Source: Thermohalobaculum sp038534135 (GTDB lineage Bacteria; Pseudomonadota; Alphaproteobacteria; Rhodobacterales; Rhodobacteraceae). Taken from it: DNA of 64,000 nucleotides. The position numbers and the translations under genes were made by a program. The notes beneath the pieces were generated by a model. It saw nothing but the letters and a program-made list of their open reading frames with translations. It was not told the DNA's origin and made no database searches. The stretch lies in NCBI GenBank assembly GCA_038534135.1, contig JBCAXJ010000018.1, forward strand, positions 10,947 to 74,946, in the 5' to 3' direction. Shown in pieces: positions 43,026 to 52,282 of this stretch (position 1 is its first letter; every line of letters begins with the position of its first letter).

Positions 43026-44453
43026 TCATACGTTCAGTAAGAGATGCTCGCGCTCCCACGGGCTGATGACGTTCATGAACTCGGCGTATTCCTGGTATTT
43101 CACAGCGGCATAAAGGTCCGAGAACCGCCGCCCCACAATCTCGCGCAGGGGGTCGCACGCCCGGTATCCCTCGACAGCCTCTAGCATGCCATAAGGTAAC
43201 TCACGCGGGCGATCATAGCTGTCAGACTGGACTTCCTCGCGTGGCTCAACGCCCTCCTGAATCCCAAGCAAACCGGTGGCGAGGCTGGCCGCGATCGCCA
43301 GATAGGGATTGGCATCCGCACCCACAACACGGTTCTCGACCCGACGCGCATCGGGCGATGATACCGGCACCCGCAAACCAGTCGTGCGGTTGTCGCGCCC
43401 CCAGTCCAGATTGATCGGTGCAGTCAGATGCGGCACCAGCCGCCGGTACGAGTTCACATAGGGTGCAACCAATGGTGTTGCCGCCCCGAAGTACTTCTGC
43501 TGACCTCCAATGAAGTGGCGGAACGCATCGGTCGCGGCACCGGACGCATCGCTGAAAATGTTCTCCCCGGTTTCGATCGACACGACGCTCTGATGGATGT
43601 GCATGGCCGAGCCTGGCTGCCCCTCCATCGGTTTGGCCATGAAGGTCGCATAGCAGCCGCAGCGCAAGGCAGCCTCGCGGATCGTGCGCTTGAAGATGAA
43701 GACCTGATCAGCCAGCGTGAGCGGATCACCGTGCAGCAGGTTGATCTCGAGTTGCGCGGCCCCGGCTTCCTGGATGATCGTGTCGATCTCCAAGCCTTGC
43801 GCCGCCGCATAGTCGTAAATGTGCTCGATCACGCTGTCGTACTCGTCGACGGCCGCAATCGAATAGGCCTGAGACTTCGCCCCGACCCGGCCCGAACGCC
43901 CTATCGGCGGCTCGAGCGGATAGTCCGGATCGGTGTTCGGCTTGGTCAGGTAAAATTCAAGCTCTGGCGCGACGACCGGACGCCATCCACGCTGCTCGTA
44001 GAACGCCAGCACCCGGCGCAGAACGGAACGCGGCGCAAACGGGATCAGCGTGCCCTGCCGATCGCAGACATCATGAATCACCTGAACGGACCGGTCCGAG
44101 GCCCAGGGAACCGAACGTGTCGTCGAGAGATCCGGGCGCAGCCAAAGGTCGGCGTCCGTGTCATAGGATCGGAAGTTGTCCAAGTCCGGATAACCACCCG
44201 TGATCGTCAGAAAGAACAGCGAGGTCGGCAGGTAGACCGATGGGAACTCCATGAACTTGGCCGCGGGCATCACCTTGCCGCGCCCAATGCCTGCGAAGTC
44301 CGGCGTGACGCACTCGACCTCCTCGACCGCGTTGTCGCGCAACCAGGTAACAAGCTCCTCGCGTTCGGTGATTTCGATTTCCGGCGATAGCGAGAGGTTG
44401 ATCTCCGGCGGGACCGACGACGGCAGCGCGCTGTCAGGTGGTGTATCGGTCAT
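43026..44453 (-). CDS. Glutamine synthetase family protein (PuuA-like)
   Basis: A 475-residue type I GS-fold enzyme. The N-terminal part has EEVECVTPDFAGIGRGKVMP. Catalytic motifs follow: APELEFYLTKP, AGAAQLEINLLHGDP, FMAKPMEGQPGSAMHIHQS and NRTTGLRVPV with NRVVGADANPYL. The branch matches gamma-glutamylpolyamine synthetases rather than true GlnA. It overlaps the olsA stop by four bases and is the third gene of the olsB-olsA-GS run, an association with no obvious logic. Confidence 0.88.
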   Translation of the reverse strand: MTDTPPDSALPSSVPPEINLSLSPEIEITEREELVTWLRDNAVEEVECVTPDFAGIGRGKVMPAAKFMEFPSVYLPTSLFFLTITGGYPDLDNFRSYDTDADLWLRPDLSTTRSVPWASDRSVQVIHDVCDRQGTLIPFAPRSVLRRVLAFYEQRGWRPVVAPELEFYLTKPNTDPDYPLEPPIGRSGRVGAKSQAYSIAAVDEYDSVIEHIYDYAAAQGLEIDTIIQEAGAAQLEINLLHGDPLTLADQVFIFKRTIREAALRCGCYATFMAKPMEGQPGSAMHIHQSVVSIETGENIFSDASGAATDAFRHFIGGQQKYFGAATPLVAPYVNSYRRLVPHLTAPINLDWGRDNRTTGLRVPVSSPDARRVENRVVGADANPYLAIAASLATGLLGIQEGVEPREEVQSDSYDRPRELPYGMLEAVEGYRACDPLREIVGRRFSDLYAAVKYQEYAEFMNVISPWEREHLLLNV

Positions 44454-45325
44454 ACCGTGTCTCCCGTACGGATCGGCTCGCGCTGGTCATCGAGCAGTCG
44501 AATGTGCGTCAGAGCCTCGAACCCGCGCGCGACGGCGGATTGGCTCGCCTCCGCCAAGGCCTTGCGGTCTTCGAAGGCACTTGCCGGGACGGCCTGATGG
44601 AAAATGACGTCGACGACCCCACCAAAGGACAGGGTCAGCACGTCCCAGATATGCTTCTCGAACCCCATCGTGCCCCACCAGCCATAGACATCCAGCGGCA
44701 GTTCGCCGGTCTTCGGGGGATGGTATCGCAGCGTTACCGGCTGGATCATGATGTCCGTGCCTTCGCCATCGACAAAGAAGGCCGAGAACAGCGAGGATTT
44801 GAAAGGCAACACGCGCAACCCGTCGGTCGAGGTCCCCTCGGGGAACAGGCACAGCAACTGTTTCTGCGCGATGCGCGAACGCAGCACTGCCTCCTGACGC
44901 TTTGCCTCTGTCCGCTTTCGTTCGATGAACACCGTGCCTGTGATGCGCGTGATGAAACCGACACCGGGCCAGTTGGCGACCTCGGCCTTGGACACAAAGT
45001 ACATCAGCGTTGTCGACCGCAGGGCGAGGATGTCGATCCATGACGAATGGTTCGCCACCAGCGCACCAGACCGCACCGGCGCCCCGGTCACACGCAGCCG
45101 TATCCCCGTCAGCCAAAGACATGCGCGTGCCCAAATGCGCGCAACGCCAAAGTGGAAGACCACCCATCTGCCCAAAGTGCCGCGCAGGAAGCGACCAATC
45201 AGAAACAGCACGACACTGACCAAGGTCAGCAGAAGCAGCAGAACCAGCCGCACGCCACCAACCAGTTTGCCGGTCAGGCGCGGCGCAGGAAGGTCAGAGG
45301 GGTTTTCCTTGGTCCATGTGTTCAT
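44450..45325 (-). CDS. olsA: Lyso-ornithine lipid O-acyltransferase (OlsA, PlsC family)
   Basis: A 291-residue acyltransferase. It has an N-terminal membrane helix (LVLLLLLTLVSVVLFLIG), the catalytic box VANHSSWIDILAL (HxxxxD), GTVFIERKRTEAKRQE and the substrate box CLFPEGTSTDG. It adds the second fatty acid to lyso-ornithine lipid to give the phosphorus-free ornithine lipid. The assignment as OlsA rather than a general PlsC rests on the OlsB-like gene just upstream. Confidence 0.85.
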   Translation of the reverse strand: MNTWTKENPSDLPAPRLTGKLVGGVRLVLLLLLTLVSVVLFLIGRFLRGTLGRWVVFHFGVARIWARACLWLTGIRLRVTGAPVRSGALVANHSSWIDILALRSTTLMYFVSKAEVANWPGVGFITRITGTVFIERKRTEAKRQEAVLRSRIAQKQLLCLFPEGTSTDGLRVLPFKSSLFSAFFVDGEGTDIMIQPVTLRYHPPKTGELPLDVYGWWGTMGFEKHIWDVLTLSFGGVVDVIFHQAVPASAFEDRKALAEASQSAVARGFEALTHIRLLDDQREPIRTGDTV

Positions 45326-45388
45326 GACAGGTCTTCATCCGGCAGGCTGCAAACGTTCGCCGATCACCGGTGCATATCTGTTGGGACC

Positions 45389-46192
45389 CTAGCCGAGAAT
45401 GCGGTCAACCGACCCGCCGCGTTGACGCGAATAGAAGGCACGGTATCTCTGGACCATCCGGGACGTATCCATGATCAGGCACACATCGACTGTGTTGAAG
45501 TCATGATCGACATACGCGCCCTCGCCGACGAACCCGCCCAGTCGAATGTAGGCCTTGATCAGCGTCGGGATCTGTTTCATCGCCTCGATCTTGTCGACCT
45601 CGTCCTCAGGCAGAATGTCCATCGGCACAAAGCTGCTTTCGACGGCACGCACCCGCAGGTCTTCCGGGGCGAGGTGATTGTAATGCAGATAGCTCAGCGC
45701 ATGGGACAAGGGGCCGATCTGACTGCCGTGAAAGCTGGCCACGCCAAACAGGATCGAGATGTCATGCGTCGAGACGAACTCGCCGAGCCCTGTCCAAAGG
45801 AGATGCATGCCAGCACCGCCGCGATGCTCAAGATCGACGCAGGATCGGCCAAGCTCGACGGAGTCGCGTGGATAACTCAGCAGTTTCTCAAGATCGTATT
45901 CGGAGGCGCCGTAAAAGCCGATGCCTTGCTGCGCGCGCTCGCGCAGCATCAAGCGGTAGACCCCGGCGACCCCGCGTTCGATGTCGGGATCTGTCGCCTC
46001 GTTGTCGATCAACAGCAAGTGGTCGAAATACGGGTCGAACCGGTCACGCTCGCGCCGGACGGCCTTGTCCTCGGGCGTCGGGGTCGCCCCCATCTCTTCG
46101 ACAAAAACACGGTAGCGCAGGCGCTGCGCCGCGGCGACATCGGCCTCGTCCTCGGCAAGTCGTACAGTGAAGCGCCCGGCTTCAATCCGCAT
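45389..46192 (-). CDS. olsB: L-ornithine N-alpha-acyltransferase (OlsB, GNAT fold)
   Basis: A 267-residue acyl-ACP-dependent acyltransferase. Family landmarks are AAQRLRYRVFVEEMGA, RFDPYFDHLLLID, VELGRSCVDLEHRGG, ILFGVASFHGSQIGPLSHAL and the end CLIMDTSRMVQRYRAFYSR. It makes lyso-ornithine lipid by joining a 3-hydroxy fatty acid to ornithine. GAGGG lies about nine bases before ATG 46192. It is first in the run olsB-olsA-GS and divergent from chpT. Confidence 0.9.
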   Translation of the reverse strand: MRIEAGRFTVRLAEDEADVAAAQRLRYRVFVEEMGATPTPEDKAVRRERDRFDPYFDHLLLIDNEATDPDIERGVAGVYRLMLRERAQQGIGFYGASEYDLEKLLSYPRDSVELGRSCVDLEHRGGAGMHLLWTGLGEFVSTHDISILFGVASFHGSQIGPLSHALSYLHYNHLAPEDLRVRAVESSFVPMDILPEDEVDKIEAMKQIPTLIKAYIRLGGFVGEGAYVDHDFNTVDVCLIMDTSRMVQRYRAFYSRQRGGSVDRILG

Positions 46193-46399
46193 TCTCTGGA
46201 ACCCTCGTTGCGCGGCCAACCGGCCACAGCCGTCGCCAAGCTTCTTTTCGTTATCCGCTTCTTGGACGGGCGACCGCGGGACACTAGGGCCTAAGGGCTA
46301 CACGCGCAACTGCGTCTGGAGCCTTCGGAAAAATAACACAAAATTAACCATTGAAGACTTAGGCAGGAATCCAAACTCTTAACAGACCGTGAGCGAATC

Positions 46400-46528
46400 A
46401 TGGCGAGACGAGGCTTTTTCGCAGTCGTGACCCGGGATTGGTGGCATCCAGTCTTTCTCTGGTGCATCATGCCAGCGGCGGTGGATGCCCTGAACCCGAA
46501 ACGCATTCGACAACAGGCAGCCAAGTGA
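46400..46528 (+). CDS. Possible 42-residue membrane-active small protein before chpT
   Basis: An ATG frame of 43 codons: basic front (MARRGFF), aromatic hydrophobic middle (TRDWWHPVFLWCIMPAAVDA), basic end (NPKRIRQQAAK). It stops one base before the chpT start, which suggests coupling. The ribosome site is weak and codon bias is mild, so it may be chance. No family is recognised. Confidence 0.35.
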   Translation: MARRGFFAVVTRDWWHPVFLWCIMPAAVDALNPKRIRQQAAK

Positions 46529-46529
46529 C

Positions 46530-47153
46530 ATGTCGACAGAAGATCTTACAGCCGTACTGACTTCACGCATCTGCCACGATCTGGTCAGTCCGATCGGAGC
46601 CATCGTCAACGGCGTGGACCTGATCCGCGAGATTGGCGGCGGGGACATCGAAGCAGAGCTTGGAATGATCAACCAGAGCTCCGCACGGGCGTCCGCCTTG
46701 CTACAATTCTACCGCGTTGCCTTCGGTGCCGCATCGAGCGGGTCGGAGATTGCGCGCAACGCCCTGCGGGATCAATCGCGCGCCTTGATCGAGACGCCTC
46801 GGATCGTTCTGGATTGGCCGGAAGATCACGGCCCGCATATCGCACGGGCCCATGCAAGACTGCTCTTTCAGGTGATCCTGTGCGCACGCGCGTTGACGGG
46901 AATGCGCGGGATCATCGCAATTCGATTGCCCGTCGATGGTTTCCTGCCGCTGTCGCTGACGGTTCATTCGTCCGGCGGTGCGGACTGTGAAGAAATGCTG
47001 GAACATCTTTGCGGAACCGCCGGTGCGGCAGATCTTTCGCCGCGCCTTGTCGAATTCGTGTTGGTCCGACAGACCGCGCAGGAACTTGGTCTGACGATCA
47101 ACGTGCAGCGTGGCGACGCAACGATCCGTATCGACGTCGACGGCTCGACCTGA
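46530..47153 (+). CDS. chpT: Histidine phosphotransferase ChpT
   Basis: A 207-residue protein. The phospho-accepting His16 lies in LTSRICHDLVSPIGAIVNG, the ChpT signature. The C-terminal part is a degenerate ATPase-like domain ending LVRQTAQELGLTINVQRG. In alphaproteobacteria it passes phosphate from the hybrid kinase CckA to CtrA and CpdR, controlling the cell cycle, motility or gene-transfer-agent genes. The partner kinase is not in the window. Confidence 0.92.
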   Translation: MSTEDLTAVLTSRICHDLVSPIGAIVNGVDLIREIGGGDIEAELGMINQSSARASALLQFYRVAFGAASSGSEIARNALRDQSRALIETPRIVLDWPEDHGPHIARAHARLLFQVILCARALTGMRGIIAIRLPVDGFLPLSLTVHSSGGADCEEMLEHLCGTAGAADLSPRLVEFVLVRQTAQELGLTINVQRGDATIRIDVDGST

Positions 47154-47269
47154 CATCGCGCGCTTTGGTCGCCGCACGAGACGGCGCGAAATCCTCTGCC
47201 TGATCGCATCGAGCGGTTCCCTGACGCAATACTCGGGTTAAGCTCGCGACACCCCAGCGGAGGACCCCA

Positions 47270-48610
47270 ATGACAGCCGAGACCGTCGACAGCGCACTGA
47301 ACGACCTGCGCATGTCCGAAAGGACAAAGCCGCTTTATGAAGCGGTCATCAAGCACATCCGCGAAAACGTGGATCCGATCACCGAGGAGTTCTTTCGGCT
47401 CGGCGAAAGACGCACTGATCGCTGGTCGCACGCGCCAGGGCAGCTCGAATTGCTGGATGGCGCGAAGCAGAAAGCACGCGAGGCCGGGCTCTGGAACTTC
47501 TTCCTGCCGAACGCCGAAACCGGCGAGGGCCTGCCCAATCTCGACTACGCCTATATCGCGGCGGAACTGGGCAAGAACCCGCTGGCCTCCGAGACACTGA
47601 ATTGCTCAGCGCCTGATACAGGCAACATGGAGGTTCTGGAGCGTGTCGGTACGCCCGAGCAGAAAGAGCAATGGCTCAAGCCGCTCCTGAATGGCGAAAT
47701 CCGCTCGGCCTACGTGATGACCGAACCGTGGACGGCATCGTCCGATGCCAAGCAGATTGCCACGGAAGCGGTGCTGGACGGTGACGAATGGGTGATCAAC
47801 GGCCACAAGTACTATGCCTCTGGTGCTGGAGATCCGCGCTGCAAGATCATGATTGTCATGGTCAAGACCAACCCAGATGCCGATACCTTTCGGCAGCAAA
47901 GCCAGATCCTGGTGCCGAAAGACACACCGGGTGTCGAAATCCTGGAAGGGATGCAGGTCTTCGGCGATGACGACGCACCGCACGGCCACATGCACATCCG
48001 GTTCGACAATGTCCGCGTGCCAAAGGAAAACGTCCTCTGGGGCGAGGGCCGCGGGTTCGAGATTTCCCAGCTTCGCCTCGGACCGGGCCGCATCCACCAC
48101 TGCATGCGTTCGATCGGCCAGGCAGAAAAAGCACTCGATATGCTGATCAACCGTGGCGTCAGCCGCGAGGCCTTCGGAAAACGCATCATCGACCTCGGCA
48201 AGAACATGGAAACGGTCAGCCGCGCCCGGATCGAGATCGAAGCCATGCGCCTTATGGTCCTGAAGGCCGCCAAGGCGATGGATGTGCTCGGCAACAAAGA
48301 GGCCCGGATCTGGGTCTCGATGGTCAAGGCCATGGTGCCCGAGAAAGTCTGCCAGATCATCGATCAGGCGATCCAGGTACACGGCGCGACCGGCATTTCG
48401 CACTGGACCCCGCTGGCGCGGATGTACACCAAGCAGCGCACGTTACGCCTTGCCGATGGGCCGGACGAGGTGCACCACCACGTCGTCGCGCGCAACGAGG
48501 TGAAGACGTTCCAGGAATCGAACGATCGACAGGCTGCGATCGCCGGACAGGTTCGCTCGCAGGGTGACACCAACGAGATGCTCCAAGCCAAAGTCTTCGA
48601 GGGTCCGTGA
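47270..48610 (+). CDS. Acyl-CoA dehydrogenase (ACAD10/11-like)
   Basis: A 446-residue flavoprotein. Landmarks are AGLWNFFLPNAETGEGLPNL, SAYVMTEPWTASSDAKQI (the FAD-binding TEP..ASSD loop), GRGFEISQLRLGPGRIHHCMR, and QAIQVHGATGISHWTPLARMY near the C-terminus. This branch acts on long or unusual acyl-CoAs. Its stop overlaps the SDR start (TGATG), so the two are cotranscribed. Confidence 0.92.
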   Translation: MTAETVDSALNDLRMSERTKPLYEAVIKHIRENVDPITEEFFRLGERRTDRWSHAPGQLELLDGAKQKAREAGLWNFFLPNAETGEGLPNLDYAYIAAELGKNPLASETLNCSAPDTGNMEVLERVGTPEQKEQWLKPLLNGEIRSAYVMTEPWTASSDAKQIATEAVLDGDEWVINGHKYYASGAGDPRCKIMIVMVKTNPDADTFRQQSQILVPKDTPGVEILEGMQVFGDDDAPHGHMHIRFDNVRVPKENVLWGEGRGFEISQLRLGPGRIHHCMRSIGQAEKALDMLINRGVSREAFGKRIIDLGKNMETVSRARIEIEAMRLMVLKAAKAMDVLGNKEARIWVSMVKAMVPEKVCQIIDQAIQVHGATGISHWTPLARMYTKQRTLRLADGPDEVHHHVVARNEVKTFQESNDRQAAIAGQVRSQGDTNEMLQAKVFEGP

Positions 48611-49389
48611 TGGGCTACGAGACCCTCTTCGACCTGACGGGCAAGATCGCACTGGTCACAGGCGGATCCAAGGGCATCGGCAAGGCGATGTCTGGTGCTC
48701 TCGCCGCCCATGGTGCGACCGTTGTCGTCTCGAGCCGAAAGCTTGATCAATGCGAAGCCGCAGCAGATGAGATCAATGAGAGCTGCGAAGCGACCCGTGC
48801 CTATCCGATCGCCGGGAACGCAGGGCGCCATGACGAGATGGAAGCGCTGGTCGCCAAGACGCGGGCAGATCATGGCCCTGTCGACGTGCTTGTCGGCAAT
48901 GCCGCCGTGAACCCGCATTACGGCCCGATCTCGGAAATCCCGGACAGCGCCTATGAGAAGATCATGGCAACCAACGTCCAGTCGAACCTCTGGCTGGCGC
49001 GGCTGGTGGCCGAAGACATGATCGCGAAGGGCACCGGATCGATGATGTTCACCGCGTCGATCGGGGCCTTCAAGGCGTCGCCGACGCTGGGTGCCTACGG
49101 GATGTCGAAACTCGCATTGATCGGGCTGGTTCGCAATCTCGCCTTGGAGTTCGGTCCGAAGGGTATTCGCGCCAACGCGATCTGCCCAGGTCTGATCCGC
49201 ACCGACTTCGCCAAGGCGCTCTGGACCGATCCGGCTGCCGAGAAGCGCGTGAACGAGGATACTCCGCTGCGCCGCCTTGGGGAACCAGAAGATCTTGCCG
49301 GTATCGCAGTGTACCTCGCCTCCGACGCCAGTCGTTACATGACGGGCCAAGCCCTGACGGTCTGCGGTGGCGTGAGCATGTGGTCATGA
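48610..49389 (+). CDS. Short-chain dehydrogenase/reductase (SDR)
   Basis: A 259-residue classical SDR. The cofactor motif is LVTGGSKGIGKAMSGALA. NAAVNPHYGP is the NNAG-like site, followed by the Ser of FTASIGAFKASP and the YxxxK dyad in AYGMSKLALIG, then CPGLIRTDF. DRS4-like members reduce acyl carbonyls. ATG 48610 overlaps the upstream stop. It is probably next in a path with the acyl-CoA dehydrogenase. Confidence 0.9.
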   Translation: MGYETLFDLTGKIALVTGGSKGIGKAMSGALAAHGATVVVSSRKLDQCEAAADEINESCEATRAYPIAGNAGRHDEMEALVAKTRADHGPVDVLVGNAAVNPHYGPISEIPDSAYEKIMATNVQSNLWLARLVAEDMIAKGTGSMMFTASIGAFKASPTLGAYGMSKLALIGLVRNLALEFGPKGIRANAICPGLIRTDFAKALWTDPAAEKRVNEDTPLRRLGEPEDLAGIAVYLASDASRYMTGQALTVCGGVSMWS

Positions 49390-49847
49390 CCGAGACCTTT
49401 ACCGGCGGATGCCTGTGCGGCGCGATCACCTATCGGGCCGAAGCGGGCGAGACGCTGCACTACCTCTGCCACTGCACACACTGCCAGCGCTTTGGCGGGG
49501 CGGGTTATCACGCGGCCATTGTTGTCGCGGCCGATGATCTGACGGTTCACGGCACGCCCAAAGTGTTCACGAACACCGCCGACAGCGGACGCACCATTGC
49601 GCGCTACTTCTGTTCCGATTGCGGTGGACATCTGTTCACGTCTCCGAACCCGGAAGCGACGAGGTTCTCAGTCAAAGCGGGGACGCTTGACGACCCGACG
49701 CACTTCCAGCCGAAGCATGAGATCTGGCGCCAGAGCAAGGCGGACTGGATTGATCCCGACGCCTCGCGCGAGCTGTTCGACCAGGGCTTCAATCGGCCGG
49801 TTTCGATCGGGGCACCGGCCGTCGACCCGGATCAGGACAAGTTCTAA
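49386..49847 (+). CDS. GFA-family (glutathione-dependent formaldehyde-activating fold) protein
   Basis: A 153-residue zinc protein. It has GGCLCGAITYRAEAG, the Cys set CHCTHCQRFGGAGYHAA and YFCSDCGGHLFTSP, the three parts of the GFA zinc sites. Only a few members act on formaldehyde; most have no known substrate. It overlaps the SDR stop by four bases (ATGA), so it belongs to the operon. Confidence 0.9.
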   Translation: MTETFTGGCLCGAITYRAEAGETLHYLCHCTHCQRFGGAGYHAAIVVAADDLTVHGTPKVFTNTADSGRTIARYFCSDCGGHLFTSPNPEATRFSVKAGTLDDPTHFQPKHEIWRQSKADWIDPDASRELFDQGFNRPVSIGAPAVDPDQDKF

Positions 49848-49877
49848 ACCGCCCAGAACGAGGCAGGGGAAACGACC

Positions 49878-50636
49878 ATGGAAATCCAGAATCGCATTGC
49901 CGTCGTCACGGGAGCTGCCAGCGGCATCGGCAAGGCCTTGTGCCTTGCGCTGCACCGAGAGGGTGCGAAGAAAGTGGTTTGTGCCGATTTAAACGGCGAA
50001 GGCGCCGCCGACACGGCCCGACAGATCGATGGCGCTGCTTATGAGGTCGATGTCAGCCAGGAGTCGGACATCCGGGAACTCATCGAAGTGACCGAGGATC
50101 AGCACGGTCCGATCGATCTCTTCGTCTCGAATGCCGGGATCATATATCGCGGCGGGCTCGAGACCGGCAACGACACCTGGCAGAAGATATGGGAGGTCAA
50201 CGTCATGGCCCATATGTGGGCCGCCCGTCACGTCGTCCCGCGTATGGCTGCACGTGGCGGTGGGTACCTGCTGAACACGGCTTCGGCAGCCGGTTTGCTC
50301 AACCAGGTCGGCGCCGCCTCCTACGCCGTCACGAAACACGCCGCGGTTGGAATGGCCGAGTGGCTGGCGATGACCTATGGCGATCAGGGCATCAAGGTGT
50401 CGCTGCTCTGCCCGCAGGCCGTCCGCACGGGCATGACAGACGATCCCGACTCTGTGGCGGCTCAGGACGGTCTGCTCGAAGCTCGTCCGGTCGCCGATCT
50501 CTGCCTCGAGACCATCCGCAACGAGACGTTCCTGGTGCTGCCGCACCCCGAAGTGCTGACCTACATGCGCCGCAAGACCGATGACTACGATCGCTGGCTG
50601 GGCGGCATGCAAAGGCTCAATCGCAAGTTCACGTGA
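49878..50636 (+). CDS. Second short-chain dehydrogenase/reductase (SDR)
   Basis: A 252-residue classical SDR: AVVTGAASGIGKALCLAL, VSNAGIIYRGG, NTASAAGLLNQVGAASYAVTKHAAVG with Ser and YxxxK, then CPQAVRTGM. AGGGGA precedes ATG 49878 by about nine bases. It is the last gene of the acyl-CoA dehydrogenase/SDR/GFA/SDR run. The substrate is unknown. Confidence 0.9.
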   Translation: MEIQNRIAVVTGAASGIGKALCLALHREGAKKVVCADLNGEGAADTARQIDGAAYEVDVSQESDIRELIEVTEDQHGPIDLFVSNAGIIYRGGLETGNDTWQKIWEVNVMAHMWAARHVVPRMAARGGGYLLNTASAAGLLNQVGAASYAVTKHAAVGMAEWLAMTYGDQGIKVSLLCPQAVRTGMTDDPDSVAAQDGLLEARPVADLCLETIRNETFLVLPHPEVLTYMRRKTDDYDRWLGGMQRLNRKFT

Positions 50637-50739
50637 GGGCGCAGCCACTGACAGCGCGTCCAGCCGTCTCCGCCTTGACAGCCCCGGCCCCGGGGTCCAA
50701 ATACCGCGCACCCCAACGACCGCGCAGGATCCCTCCCGA

Positions 50740-51594
50740 ATGGCAAGAGCTGAGAAGAAGAAAGAGGGATTCTGGGATACGGTCAAAACGGTCTTCTGGG
50801 CGCTTGTCATCGCAATGGCGTTCCGCTCGATCCTCTATCAGCCGTTCTCGATCCCGTCGGGTTCGATGAAGCCGACACTGCTGGTCGGAGACTATCTATT
50901 CGTGTCGAAGTTCGCCTATGGTTACTCGCGTTACTCGTTACCGTTCTCACCGAACCTGTTCGACGGCCGGATCTGGGGATCTCTGCCGGAACGCGGTGAC
51001 GTGGTGGTCTTCAAACACCCGCAACAGGACACCTGCAGCGAGGGTCCGGTCGGGATGGTGGTGCGCTTTGGGCAGACCATGCTCGGTCAACCTGCCCGCA
51101 ATCCGAATGACTGCACCGACTACATCAAGCGCGTGATCGGGCTTCCGGGTGATCGCATCCAGATGATCGACGGCGTCCTGCATGTGAACGGGCAGCGGGT
51201 CGGGATGACCCGGACGGACAATTTCTCCGAACCAAAGGGCACGCATGGTGAGTACCTGCGCGTTTCGAACTGCGCCAACGCGCCTGTCCCGCAGGGCGGC
51301 GTTTGCGAGATCGAGCACTGGATCGAGGAACTGCCGGGAGGCACGAAGCACTCGATCCTGAACCTCGGCCCGACGCAGGTGGACACCACCGGCGAGATCA
51401 CGGTGCGCGACGGACACATATTCTTTATGGGGGACAATCGAGACAACTCGGTCGACAGCCGCTTCGCCAGCGTCGGGCAAGTCCCCGTGCAGAACCTGAT
51501 CGGCCGCGCCGAGGTTGTGGCACTCTCCTCGGCCGGTGCCTTCTGGCAGCTTTGGAAGTGGCGCGTGTCGCGCTTCTTCAAGTCGATCGTCTGA
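50740..51594 (+). CDS. lepB: Signal peptidase I (LepB)
   Basis: A 284-residue membrane peptidase. The N-terminal helix TVFWALVIAMAFRSILYQ is followed by the catalytic Ser motif IPSGSMKPTLLVGDYL and the Lys motif DYIKRVIGLPGDRIQM; the GDNRDNSVDSR box is complete. It cuts signal peptides from exported proteins. ATG 50740 has AGGA upstream. It is first in lepB-rnc-era, a common alphaproteobacterial order. Confidence 0.95.
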   Translation: MARAEKKKEGFWDTVKTVFWALVIAMAFRSILYQPFSIPSGSMKPTLLVGDYLFVSKFAYGYSRYSLPFSPNLFDGRIWGSLPERGDVVVFKHPQQDTCSEGPVGMVVRFGQTMLGQPARNPNDCTDYIKRVIGLPGDRIQMIDGVLHVNGQRVGMTRTDNFSEPKGTHGEYLRVSNCANAPVPQGGVCEIEHWIEELPGGTKHSILNLGPTQVDTTGEITVRDGHIFFMGDNRDNSVDSRFASVGQVPVQNLIGRAEVVALSSAGAFWQLWKWRVSRFFKSIV

Positions 51595-51598
51595 GGAC

Positions 51599-52282
51599 AT
51601 GCGCGGCGCGAACCATTCCGCTCTGACGGATCGGCTGGGCCACGAGTTCAAAGATCAATCCCTGCTGCAGCAGGCCCTGACCCACCCATCTGCGGCATCG
51701 GCAGCCCGGCCTGACAATCAACGTTTTGAGTTTCTTGGGGACCGTGTCCTGGGCCTGATCATCTCGGAGAAGCTGTTGGAGCGCTTCCCGCATGCGCCCG
51801 AGGGTGAACTTGCGCCTCGGTTCAATGCACTCGTCCGGCGCGAGACGCTTGCCGAGATCGCAGCCGAAATGGATCTCGGCCAACATTTGCATCTTGGCCG
51901 CTCCGAGAGCACATCGGGTGGACGGCGCAAGGCCGCGATCCTCGCCGATGCGATGGAGGCCGCCATCGCGGCACTCTATCTGGACGGAGGTCTCGAAGCC
52001 GCGCGGCAGTTCGTTCTGAAGCATTGGGCGGATCGGATCTCGAGCGTCGGCATCGCCCCGATGGACGCAAAGACGCGCATTCAGGAATGGGCGCAGGCGC
52101 GTGGCCTGGCACCGCCGCGTTATGACCTTGTTTCCCGGACCGGGCCTGACCATGCACCGGTTTTTCACATCGAGGCGCATCTATGCGACATCGCAAAGGC
52201 ATCCGGAAAGGCTGGCTCGAAGAAATTGGCCGAACAGGATGCAGCACACGCGCTGCTTGCCATCATTGAAGCCAATGACTGA
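51599..52282 (+). CDS. rnc: Ribonuclease III
   Basis: A 227-residue double-strand RNase. The signature is RFEFLGDRVLGLIISE with the acidic metal residues, then LADAMEAAIAALYLDGG for the second metal set, and a C-terminal dsRNA-binding domain (TRIQEWAQARGLAPPRY ... GKAGSKKLAEQDAAHALL). It processes rRNA precursors and regulatory duplexes. GAGG stands close to ATG 51599, four bases after lepB. It overlaps era by eight bases. Confidence 0.95.
   Translation: MRGANHSALTDRLGHEFKDQSLLQQALTHPSAASAARPDNQRFEFLGDRVLGLIISEKLLERFPHAPEGELAPRFNALVRRETLAEIAAEMDLGQHLHLGRSESTSGGRRKAAILADAMEAAIAALYLDGGLEAARQFVLKHWADRISSVGIAPMDAKTRIQEWAQARGLAPPRYDLVSRTGPDHAPVFHIEAHLCDIAKASGKAGSKKLAEQDAAHALLAIIEAND

Noticed and set aside
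45047..46294. 415-codon open frame on the plus strand
   Set aside because: Antisense to olsA and olsB, both of which have clear catalytic motifs.
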